DNA from: Priestia aryabhattai
Lineage (GTDB): Bacteria; Bacillota; Bacilli; Bacillales; Bacillaceae_H
Assembly: GCF_023715685.1 (NCBI RefSeq)
Contig: NZ_JAMBOQ010000022.1
Span: forward strand, 1-11,413
Length of the DNA stretch: 11,413 nt
Direction: 5' to 3'
How positions within the stretch are numbered: the stretch's first letter is position 1; every line of letters begins with the position of its first letter. The position numbers were made by a program, and so were the translations under genes. Under the pieces are notes generated by a model. The model made no database searches, was not told the origin of the DNA, and was given only the letters and a program-made list of their open reading frames with translations. Positions 6,222-11,413 of this stretch are shown here, one piece after another.

Positions 6222-6635
6222 ATGAGTAAAAGTATTATAGGTATATATGAAACGCCGGAGGAAACATTAAATACAATTGAGAAGTTAAAGACGATAGGGT
6301 ATGAAGATAATGAAATTACAGTTCTAACTAACCAAGAGACGACAGCAGGCAATCTAGCCTATAGAACGAATGTAAATGTTGATCGACTATCTTCTGTTAA
6401 ACACGATGAAGTCACCCATGAAGATATGACTGGAGGGGCCCAGCCGGATTCCTTTTTAGATAAATTAAAGAAGTTTTTTTTGGTGCAAAATTACTCAAAT
6501 GATGCAGATCGTGTAACGGATTTAGGCATTCCATCAGAGGAGCTGACCTCTTATAAAAAAGATTTAGATGATGGAAAGTTTTTAATTGCTGTAACCTCTC
6601 ATAAATTAAGTGAAAAGGGCATAGACCTAGGGTAA
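6222..6635 (+). CDS. General stress protein 17M/YflT-domain protein, 137 aa
   Basis: A longer relative of the YflT proteins nearby. The N-terminal part SKSIIGIYETPEETLNTIEK followed by KTIGYEDNEITVLTNQ (about residues 24-39) is the classical start of the GS17M domain. A polar middle (about 40-80) rich in charged residues leads to SFLDKLKKFF and the closing part LGIPSEELTSYKKDLDDGKF with strand LIAVTS (about 104-128). Family members are induced by SigB under heat, salt and ethanol stress; no enzymatic activity is known. The ATG at 6222 follows GAGGAGG with an 8-base gap, and a SigB-type promoter lies 45 bases before. No terminator is obvious just after the stop; the nearest hairpin is in repeat copy C, about 300 bases on. 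Confidence 0.85.
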   Translation: MSKSIIGIYETPEETLNTIEKLKTIGYEDNEITVLTNQETTAGNLAYRTNVNVDRLSSVKHDEVTHEDMTGGAQPDSFLDKLKKFFLVQNYSNDADRVTDLGIPSEELTSYKKDLDDGKFLIAVTSHKLSEKGIDLG

Positions 6636-6730
6636 TATGTTTAATTTTAAAGAATGATATACTCCATAAATAAGCATCTTTCTAAGAAATTCGGCACCAT
6701 AGTAAGCTAAAACTATACATCTGTTTGAAG

Positions 6731-6845
6731 TTTTCATATAGAGCAAGATAAAGAAGAACACTTTCAAGCTAAAAAAGGACATATAATACCTAACAATCAC
6801 TTAAAGATATTTCCCATATGAACAAGAGTGACAAATTAGGCAGAG
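6731..6845 (+). mobile_element. Decayed remnant of the start of an IS3-family element
   Basis: This stretch aligns by eye with the first part of the right-hand IS (11298-11410). TACCTAACAATCACTT occurs identically at 6787-6802 and 11349-11364, with similar flanks on both sides: CTTTCAAGCTAAAAAA against CTTTAAGTTAAAAAA before it, ATGAACAAGAGT against ATGGGGACAAGAGT after it, and GGCAGAG against AGCAGAG at the end. The ribosome binding site and the hairpin arms are mutated and the reading frame is lost, so it is an inactive relic. No remainder of the element follows. Confidence 0.65.
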
Positions 6846-6877
6846 TTTTCTTTTTAGTATATAAGTTATTAATAACC

Positions 6878-7014
6878 TGAGCAGACTATTGAAGAAACCT
6901 TAAGGTTTCCATTTCATTGGATAATCTTAGAGAAAAAACTACTGATTTCATTTCAGATCAGTAGTTTTTTGCTTTTTTATGATGTATAGGATATACAAAG
7001 TTATTTAACATACT
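6878..7014 (+). repeat. Dispersed intergenic repeat, copy C
   Basis: The head is TGAGCAGACTATTGAAGAAA. A perfect 16-bp palindrome, GAAACCTTAAGGTTTC, is at 6894-6909. A perfect 14-bp stem follows (AAAAAACTACTGAT 6933-6946 with ATCAGTAGTTTTTT 6957-6970). A decayed palindrome (ATGTATAGGATATACAA, 6982-6998) and the tail AGTTATTTAACATACT complete it. About 70% of positions agree by eye with copy E, mostly outside the stems. Confidence 0.75.
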
Positions 7015-7090
7015 GAACTTTCTCCGAACCCATTTGAATTTATAATAAAAGTTGAATATATAATCAAAATCGGTTTGTTATTGAAATTTT

Positions 7091-7130
7091 TAAATAAGCC
7101 AAGACAGATTATAATGTCTTGGCTTATTTA
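7091..7130. terminator. Perfect 16-bp hairpin, probable terminator of the glucosidase gene
   Basis: TAAATAAGCCAAGACA (7091-7106) pairs fully with TGTCTTGGCTTATTTA (7115-7130) around an 8-base loop. It stands about 160 bases beyond the stop of the minus-strand glucosidase gene and could end transcription from either side. Confidence 0.55.
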
Positions 7131-7292
7131 TATACTTATTTTATGATTGTAATAATTCTGAGAAAATTCTTAATTAAAATATGAATTGTATAGTTTAATT
7201 TATTACTATATTTCTAATATACCTACATTAAAGTAAAGGTGAAATTTCAATTATTAATTCTTTTGCAATTTATAGATTCGAGCTTCATAAGG

Positions 7293-8942
7293 CTATAGCT
7301 TTAACCCATGTAAATCTTCTCTTTCTACATCATAATTAGAAATCAAAAGTTTAGCATCCAGCATACTTAACTCTTCTGGCATTTCAAACATTGGAGTTCG
7401 ATCAAAGAAATTCAATATAATTAAAAATTTTTCTTCACCTAACGTACGAGTATATACGTAAAGGTCTGGATCAATAGGTAATAAGAGATTATATTCTCCA
7501 TAAATAAGGACATCGTGTTTCTTTCTCAATGCAATCATCTTTCGATAATAGTGAAAAATAGAACTCTTATCCTGAAGGGCTTCCTGCACATTAATTTCTT
7601 TGTAATTCGCATTTATCTTAATCCAAGGTGTACCTTGAGTAAAACCTGCAGCATGTGTATCATCCCACTGCATAGGAGTACGAGAGTTATCGCGACTTTT
7701 TCTCCAAATTGCTTTCATAGTAGAATCCAGCGAAGCTCCACTTTCCATTGCTTCCTTATAATAGTTAAGAGTCTCAATGTCTCGATAATGCTCAATGGAT
7801 TGGAAATTAGGATTTGTCATGCCAATCTCCTCGCCTTGGAATATGTAAGGAGTCCCTTCTAATGTTAGCAAGAACGTTGCTAACATTTTGGCTGATTCTT
7901 TTCGATATCTTCCATCATTTCCGAAACGAGAAACCGATCGAGGTTGATCATGGTTACAGAGATAATTCGCATTCCAGCCTTGATTATGAATAATCGTTTG
8001 CCATTTACTCATTACATTCTTCAAATCTAGAAGGTTCCAAGGCTTAAATTCCCATTTACCAGTCCCTCCAGCTTTCGAATCTAATAGCATATGTTCAAAA
8101 TGAAAGACCATATTCAGTTCGTGACGCTTATCTCCAATATAGTTCAATGCTTGTTCGGGTCCTAATCCCGATGTTTCCCCCACTGTCATAATATCGTATT
8201 TATACAGCACTTTCTCGTATAGATTTCTGAGTAGTGTATGAACTTTTTCTAAATTAGAAAATAGCTTATAGGCTCTTACATAAGGAAGGCTCGTTGGATT
8301 CGGCGCATCGGGAAGGTTTTCAGCTTTAACAATATGAGCTATAGCATCTAATCTAAATCCATCTACTCCTTTATCTAGCCACCAAGATACCATTTCTTCA
8401 ACTTCTCTTATAACATTTTTATTATCCCAATTCAGATCTGGCTGTTGCTTAGTATAAAGATGAAGATAGTACTCGTCCGTCAGTTCATCATATTCCCAAA
8501 CAGATCCACCAAAATAAGATTCCCAGTTATTCGGTGGACCTCCATTTTTACCTTTTCTCCAAATATAGTAGTCCCTCTTTGGGTTATCTATAGAAGAACG
8601 GGATTCAATAAACCAAGGATGTTCGTTCGATGTATGGTTAACAACTAAGTCCATAATAATCTTCAAATTACGTTTATGTGCTTGAGTTAATAGTTCATCA
8701 AAGTCCTCCATCGTTCCAAATTGCTTCATAATAGCGCGATAGTCACTGATATCATAGCCATTATCATGATTTGGTGACTGATAAATAGGACATAGCCAAA
8801 TCACTTCAATGCCTAGCTCTTTTAAGTAGTCAAGTTTTGAAATAATACCTTGTAGATCCCCAATTCCATCACCATTAGAATCTTTAAAGCTAATAGGGTA
8901 TATTTGATAAACTACACTTTCTTTCCACCACTTCTTTTCCAT
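7293..8942 (-). CDS. GH13 alpha-glucosidase (oligo-1,6-glucosidase type), 549 aa
   Basis: A full-length cytosolic glycoside hydrolase of family GH13 that cleaves glucose from short alpha-glucosides. The start MEKKWWKESVVYQIYPISFK and NGDGIGDLQGI are hallmarks. Conserved regions are present: DLVVNH (98-103), QPDLNW (167-172), GFRLD with the nucleophile D199, MTVGE with the acid/base E256, and NHDQPR with D332. The positions nearly equal those of Bacillus oligo-1,6-glucosidases. The residue after the nucleophile is Ala200, where alpha-1,6-specific enzymes carry Val and alpha-1,4-preferring ones Ala or Thr, so maltose-type substrates may be preferred. The ATG at 8942 has AAGGAG 10 bases upstream; an in-frame TTG at 9026 has none. 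No sugar transporter or regulator is adjacent. A SigB-type promoter lies 133 bases before, as for the stress-induced glucosidase YcdG in B. subtilis. Confidence 0.92.
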   Translation of the reverse strand: MEKKWWKESVVYQIYPISFKDSNGDGIGDLQGIISKLDYLKELGIEVIWLCPIYQSPNHDNGYDISDYRAIMKQFGTMEDFDELLTQAHKRNLKIIMDLVVNHTSNEHPWFIESRSSIDNPKRDYYIWRKGKNGGPPNNWESYFGGSVWEYDELTDEYYLHLYTKQQPDLNWDNKNVIREVEEMVSWWLDKGVDGFRLDAIAHIVKAENLPDAPNPTSLPYVRAYKLFSNLEKVHTLLRNLYEKVLYKYDIMTVGETSGLGPEQALNYIGDKRHELNMVFHFEHMLLDSKAGGTGKWEFKPWNLLDLKNVMSKWQTIIHNQGWNANYLCNHDQPRSVSRFGNDGRYRKESAKMLATFLLTLEGTPYIFQGEEIGMTNPNFQSIEHYRDIETLNYYKEAMESGASLDSTMKAIWRKSRDNSRTPMQWDDTHAAGFTQGTPWIKINANYKEINVQEALQDKSSIFHYYRKMIALRKKHDVLIYGEYNLLLPIDPDLYVYTRTLGEEKFLIILNFFDRTPMFEMPEELSMLDAKLLISNYDVEREDLHGLKL

Positions 8943-9074
8943 TGGGCAAGAACTCCTTCTTATCATTATTAATCCTAAAGTGTTTGTTATAAGTTCTCCA
9001 TAACCAGCAAACTCTCTAACAGGCAAGTATAGATATTAAGTTAGTTTTAGAAATATTCTTATCTGCACAAGTAT

Positions 9075-9100
9075 TTACCCTATGTTTTAACAGAGAAAAC
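9075..9100 (-). promoter_or_regulatory. Candidate SigB promoter for the glucosidase gene
   Basis: On the minus strand GTTTTC (9100-9095), 14 bases, GGGTAA (9080-9075). It would give a leader of about 125 bases before the start at 8942. Confidence 0.6.
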
Positions 9101-9285
9101 GTAATCATTAAGGGAGAAATAAACGATCTTATCTAATCTTTTAGCCTAAGAAAGTTAGGTTCTGGTGGAAAAACTAATTTTTATAAACTATACATTTGGA
9201 GTTTAAAAATCCACATTTTAGTTCCTTGAAAGTAAATAATTTACCTCACTTTATACGACCTTTATTCTGTATCTGAATTGGATTG

Positions 9286-9310
9286 GTTTCAATTCGCTGG
9301 TGAAGGATAT
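9286..9310 (+). promoter_or_regulatory. Candidate SigB promoter for the second yflT-type gene
   Basis: GTTTCA (9286-9291), 13 bases, GGATAT (9305-9310), 50 bases before the GTG start. The -10 box has one mismatch. Confidence 0.5.
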
Positions 9311-9359
9311 ATCTATTAGTAGAACAACATATTTTATAGGGATAGAGGAGGAAAAAGTA

Positions 9360-9686
9360 GTGAAAGAAATTAAAGTAGCAGAAAATAGTGGTCAGGCAAA
9401 TAAGTTCATTGAAGATTTTTTTACCAATGGGTTTAGTAAAAGTGAAGTTTACTTGTTGACCTATAATAAAGAGCGTTCGGAATATTTAACAGATATAACA
9501 GATACGAAAGAATATCGAACTTCTGAACAAGGGGTTTTTGAATCCACCGTTAATAAGTTATTTTCTCGTGAAGATGAACTTCGTTCTAAAATGGCCTCAT
9601 TAGGGTTAATACAAGAAGAAACTGAACGATGTGTAGGTGAAATGAAACAAGAACGTATAGTAATCATTGCAAAGAAAGGAATTTAG
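9360..9686 (+). CDS. yflT: YflT-type general stress protein, second intact copy, 108 aa
   Basis: It has the same length as the paralogue at 4196 and can be aligned with it end to end. Shared features are the start MKEIKVAENSGQANKFIEDF, the YLLTYNKERSEYLTD segment, SEQGVFESTVNKLFSREDEL, LRSKMASLGL, and the closing strand ERIVIIAKKG. The start is GTG at 9360 with GGAGG 9 bases upstream. An in-frame GTG at 9300 would add 20 residues that have no match in the paralogue, and it overlaps the proposed promoter, so it is rejected. The role is that of the family: a SigB-dependent soluble stress protein without known activity. No clear terminator follows. Confidence 0.85.
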   Translation: MKEIKVAENSGQANKFIEDFFTNGFSKSEVYLLTYNKERSEYLTDITDTKEYRTSEQGVFESTVNKLFSREDELRSKMASLGLIQEETERCVGEMKQERIVIIAKKGI

Positions 9687-9794
9687 TGGTTCGACGGTGC
9701 AATAAATGTTGAAGAAACTAAGTAATGAAGAATAGTTGGTAAATCTTATTAGAATGTTGCTGTCTATATATAGCGTTTGTTCTTCTATGTGAAT

Positions 9795-9819
9795 GTTTGT
9801 CTATATCCCAGAAGGGTAC
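9795..9819 (+). promoter_or_regulatory. Candidate SigB promoter for the 62-aa membrane protein
   Basis: GTTTGT (9795-9800), 13 bases, GGGTAC (9814-9819), 58 bases before the start codon. Confidence 0.6.
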
Positions 9820-9877
9820 TGAACTAGAAGTATCTTACTAGAGTCGTTTACTAATCTTATATGGAGGTGAAAGGATA

Positions 9878-10066
9878 ATGACTCAGTTCCTTGCTATTCA
9901 CATAGGTACGTTATACTTTCCTACAAGTATTCTTCTCATTACCTTATTAGTTTTAATAGGTTTTATTATCTATTTTCTTACTAGAAGAAAAAGAAATAGA
10001 GATCACCTGATTAATTCAAAGGAGAACGGGGTAACGGAAAAAAGAGGGAAAAACAAAACCCTATAA
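9878..10066 (+). CDS. Small single-pass membrane protein, 62 aa
   Basis: Not a family I recognise. The ATG at 9878 follows GGAGGTG with an 8-base gap, a very good site. A hydrophobic segment at about residues 13-34 (YFPTSILLITLLVLIGFIIY plus FL) is followed by a strongly basic run TRRKRNRDH and a charged tail ending KRGKNKTL. The positive-inside rule puts the C-terminus in the cytoplasm. It has its own SigB-type promoter (9795-9819) and its own terminator (10093-10121), so it is a monocistronic unit in the stress cluster. The basic tail could contact nucleic acid or phospholipid, which is speculation. Confidence 0.65.
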   Translation: MTQFLAIHIGTLYFPTSILLITLLVLIGFIIYFLTRRKRNRDHLINSKENGVTEKRGKNKTL

Positions 10067-10366
10067 ATCTCAAGAAAGTTAACGAAGAACATAAAAAAGC
10101 TACCCTAATAGTAGCTTTTTTGTTATTTAGACTACAAATTATTTTATATGGTATACAAGTTCACTTTACGTAAGGCGATTTATAGGCACCCTCATATTAA
10201 AAGAAAGCATATCAGCAAATATAAGTAAGATTTTTCAAAAAGAGGAGTTACAAAATAAAAAAAGGGAAATGATTCTCAATTATTAGGAAAATAAAGATAA
10301 ATAGTTTAGCTCCTTTTTAACGTGGAAGATAAAAAATATATTAAAAATTATTAGGAGGAATGTAAA
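10067..10366. other. Intergenic stretch before the KGG-repeat gene
   Basis: It holds the terminator at 10093-10121 and a weak SigB-like pair (GTTTAG 10304-10309, 14 bases, GGAAGA 10324-10329) ahead of the KGG gene. A GAGGAG string near 10241 precedes no start codon. No gene is seen. Confidence 0.4.
10093..10121 (+). terminator. Rho-independent terminator of the 62-aa gene
   Basis: AAAAAAGCTAC pairs with GTAGCTTTTTT around a 7-base loop, 27 bases past the stop codon. TTTTATATGGTATACAAG about 20 bases further on may be a decayed form of the dispersed palindrome. Confidence 0.8.
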
Positions 10367-10576
10367 ATGACAACTAATAAAAATAATGACAAAATGAGCC
10401 GTGAAGAAGCCGGAAGAATGGGTGGCAAAGCTACAGCCAAAAATCATGATAAGGAATTTTATCAAGAGATTGGCGAAAAAGGAGGAGAAGCTACAGCTAA
10501 AAACCATAATAAAGAATTCTACCAGGAGATCGGTGAAAAGGGTGGCAAATCCAACAACAAACGTAATAATGACTAA
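10367..10576 (+). CDS. GsiB-like KGG-repeat stress protein, 69 aa
   Basis: A highly hydrophilic protein made of a 20-residue repeat of the KGG/stress-induced type. One unit, GGKATAKNHDKEFYQEIGEK, is followed by GGEATAKNHNKEFYQEIGEK and then a partial GGKSNNKRNND. A leading SREEAGRM forms the first half-unit. Proteins of this class (GsiB in B. subtilis, con-10 in fungi) are glucose-starvation and desiccation proteins of LEA-like disordered character. GsiB itself has more repeats, so this is a short member. The DNA shows the 60-bp repeat with mostly silent differences. The ATG at 10367 follows AGGAGG with an 8-base gap. The promoter match is weak (10304-10329). Confidence 0.85.
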   Translation: MTTNKNNDKMSREEAGRMGGKATAKNHDKEFYQEIGEKGGEATAKNHNKEFYQEIGEKGGKSNNKRNND

Positions 10577-10607
10577 TTGTTTGTAAAATTGAATTTTTCT
10601 ATTTTTA

Positions 10608-10642
10608 CGCTGTATATGATATACATTTTTAGTTAGCATAAT
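10608..10642 (+). repeat. Dispersed intergenic repeat, 3' part only (copy D)
   Basis: ACGCTGTATATGATATACAT with the tail TTTTAGTTAGCATAAT. The palindrome (10610-10626) differs from the consensus only at its last base. The head and hairpin found in the full copies are missing or unrecognisable. Confidence 0.6.
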
Positions 10643-10650
10643 CAGCATTA

Positions 10651-10692
10651 ATAGAAGCCAAATTCTTTATATATAAAGAATTTGGCTTCTAT
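10651..10692. terminator. Perfect 42-bp palindrome, probable bidirectional terminator
   Basis: Bases 10651-10671 are the exact reverse complement of 10672-10692, so the RNA from either strand folds into one long hairpin. Plus-strand RNA is followed by TTTTATC. It lies between the KGG gene and the converging 48-residue gene and could end both. Confidence 0.6.
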
Positions 10693-10781
10693 TTTTATCA
10701 AAAAATGATTAATATGTTTATTTAATAACAAAAATCAAATTAATTTGGTGTGGTTAGTTAAATAAGAATATGCAGTAATCA

Positions 10782-10928
10782 TTACCTCGTTAGTAGGATA
10801 TCATTTAATAAAGCTAGTTCTACTCTAAAAGGATCGTTAACTTTTCTAAGCTCACAATAACCAGAACTATAAATATGAATAATCTTAAATCGTTTACCGC
10901 GATAGAAAACTTCTTTATTAATTGACAT
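10782..10928 (-). CDS. Small hypothetical protein, 48 aa
   Basis: Not recognised. On the minus strand GGAGGG lies about 5-6 bases before ATG 10928, which opens a 48-codon frame to TAA at 10782. The product is soluble and compact-looking: MSINKEVFYRGKRFKIIHIY, then SSGYCELRKVNDPFRVELA, then LLNDILLTR. Its alternating strand-like pattern suggests a small beta fold with a C-terminal helix. Support beyond the frame is a well-matched SigB-type promoter at 11018-11043 and the palindromic terminator about 90 bases beyond the stop. It is therefore likely another monocistronic stress gene of this cluster. Confidence 0.6.
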   Translation of the reverse strand: MSINKEVFYRGKRFKIIHIYSSGYCELRKVNDPFRVELALLNDILLTR

Positions 10929-11017
10929 ACCTTCCCTCCAGATTCATTATTACAGTTTGTTCAACATATTAACCATTTTTCTTATTTGAAATTTATCTGG
11001 AATAAAATTAAGTTACT

Positions 11018-11043
11018 GTTCCCTTTTTTATATGTGTCAAAAC
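11018..11043 (-). promoter_or_regulatory. Candidate SigB promoter for the 48-aa gene
   Basis: On the minus strand GTTTTG (11043-11038), 14 bases, GGGAAC (11023-11018), 90 bases before the start codon. Confidence 0.55.
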
Positions 11044-11108
11044 ATAAATTTAAATAAAAATTTAAAATACACTTCATTTTTTATGTATGTACATATTTTT
11101 TACTCCTT

Positions 11109-11240
11109 TGAACAAACTACTCAAGAAGCCTTAAGGCTTCCATTGCATTGGATGATCTTAAAGAAAAAACTCCTGAATAACGACAGGAGTTTTTTCGCTT
11201 TTTAAGCTGTATACGATATACAGAGTTAGTTTTCCATAAT
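11109..11240 (+). repeat. Dispersed intergenic repeat, copy E
   Basis: The head is TGAACAAACTACTCAAGAAG. A perfect 16-bp palindrome, GAAGCCTTAAGGCTTC, is at 11125-11140. A perfect 12-bp stem follows (AAAAAACTCCTG 11164-11175 with CAGGAGTTTTTT 11184-11195). The palindrome CTGTATACGATATACAG (11207-11223) and the tail AGTTAGTTTTCCATAAT complete it. Confidence 0.75.
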
Positions 11241-11289
11241 GGATTTTAGAGGAACCTACGAAAAAGAGAACCCTTGCGGCAGTAAGGGG

Positions 11290-11380
11290 ACTGACCCCCT
11301 ATAGTGAGACAAATAAAAAACACCTTTAAGTTAAAAAACGGGTATATACTACCTAACAATCACTTGGAGGTGTTTTTTCT
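11290..11380 (+). mobile_element. Terminal end and leader of right IS3-family element
   Basis: The end is near ACTGACCCCCTATAGTGAGA (from about 11290), resembling IS3-family termini. AAAAAACACCT (11315-11325) pairs with AGGTGTTTTTT (11368-11378), burying the orfA ribosome binding site GGAGGTG. The exact first base is uncertain. Confidence 0.6.
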
Positions 11381-11413
11381 ATGGGGACAAGAGTTAGTTA
11401 TCCAGCAGAGGTA
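11381..11413 (+). CDS. IS3-family transposase OrfA, N-terminal start (cut by window edge)
   Basis: Eleven codons, MGTRVSYPAEV, begin at ATG 11381 and run off the window. This start is characteristic of an IS3-family OrfA group common in Bacillaceae, in which it continues into a helix-turn-helix. GGAGGTG lies about 8 bases upstream inside a hairpin. It differs from the left element, so the two do not form a simple composite transposon. Confidence 0.75.
   Translation, partial: MGTRVSYPAEV

Larger units (their letters stand above)
6636..7292. other. Gene-free stretch of about 650 bases: IS relic, repeat copy C, long hairpin
   Basis: No coding frame is supported. The stretch holds the IS relic (6731-6845), repeat copy C (6878-7014) and the 16-bp hairpin at 7091-7130. 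The final part, 7131-7292, is AT-rich and shows nothing else. Confidence 0.5.
8943..9359. other. Divergent intergenic region between glucosidase and YflT genes
   Basis: It carries one SigB-type promoter for each direction (9075-9100 minus, 9286-9310 plus) about 185 bases apart. An AAACTATACAT string near 9186 also occurs near 6711, which may be chance. No gene is seen. Confidence 0.5.
10929..11380. other. Intergenic stretch: promoter, repeat copy E, right IS end
   Basis: No gene is supported. It holds the SigB-type promoter at 11018-11043, the best-preserved repeat copy (11109-11240) and the leader of the right-hand IS from about 11290. Confidence 0.5.

Noticed and set aside
5996..6352. Long minus-strand open frame opposite the GS17M gene
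   Set aside because: It is antisense to the start of a recognised gene and its promoter, and has no ribosome binding site or family resemblance.
10268..10286. Possible Fur box (AATGATTCTCAATTATT)
   Set aside because: It resembles half of a Fur site, but the inverted-repeat symmetry is poor and no iron gene is nearby.
10433..10560. Tandem 60-bp DNA repeat as a possible CRISPR or satellite
   Set aside because: It is in frame, encodes the 20-residue KGG unit and differs mainly at silent positions, so it is a protein repeat.
10283..10648. Long minus-strand open frame rich in Phe and Ile
   Set aside because: It is the antisense of the KGG repeat gene; its repetitive hydrophobic pattern is the mirror of the KGG repeats.
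1..11413. Whole window as a composite transposon bounded by two IS copies
   Set aside because: The two IS ends are different elements and both point outward; no shared target duplication can be seen.

Overview
The window comes from a low-GC, spore-forming Firmicute, most likely a Bacillaceae member (Bacillus in the broad sense). The evidence is AT-rich DNA, AGGAGG-type ribosome binding sites, a gamma-type small acid-soluble spore protein (SASP), a CBO0543-family membrane protein, several YflT/GS17M-type general stress proteins, YhcV-, YqgV- and YndM-like proteins, and a GsiB-like KGG-repeat protein. No tRNA, rRNA or CRISPR array is visible.

Layout. Both edges cut into IS3-family insertion sequences that point outward: the first codons of one orfA lie at 1-73 (minus) and of another at 11381-11413 (plus). 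Each orfA has its ribosome binding site buried in a hairpin next to the IS end. From about 570 to 2610 lie plus-strand small or membrane genes with a sporulation flavour: an ambiguous ORF (573-860), a 37-residue membrane peptide (1053-1166), a five-helix CBO0543 protein (1600-2151) and a gamma-type SASP (2400-2609). Two of these have good SigG/SigF-type promoter matches.

From about 2660 to 11040 the window is a cluster of general-stress genes: a frameshifted YflT paralogue (2666-2997), a CBS-domain/thiamine-binding protein pair (3974-3183, minus), YflT (4196-4522), a flavodoxin-like FMN reductase (5237-4608, minus), YndM (5980-5561, minus), a GS17M/YflT-domain protein (6222-6635), a GH13 alpha-glucosidase (8942-7293, minus), another YflT (9360-9686), a 62-residue membrane protein (9878-10066), a KGG-repeat protein (10367-10576) and a 48-residue protein (10928-10782, minus). 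Eight of these transcription units have a sequence close to the SigB promoter (GTTTWW, 13-14 bases, GGGWAW) at a sensible distance upstream. Three divergent pairs each put a YflT-type gene on the plus strand opposite another SigB-type gene. The region therefore reads as a SigB stress-response island bordered by sporulation genes.

The least explained structure is a dispersed intergenic repeat of about 130-140 bp. It has four copies in the same orientation (1210-1340, 2191-2331, 6878-7014, 11109-11240) and one 3' part (10608-10642). Each full copy has a conserved head, a terminator-like hairpin whose stem sequence differs between copies but stays paired, and a 17-bp palindrome (consensus CTGTATATGATATACAG) with a conserved tail. 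A decayed copy of the right-hand IS start lies at 6731-6845.
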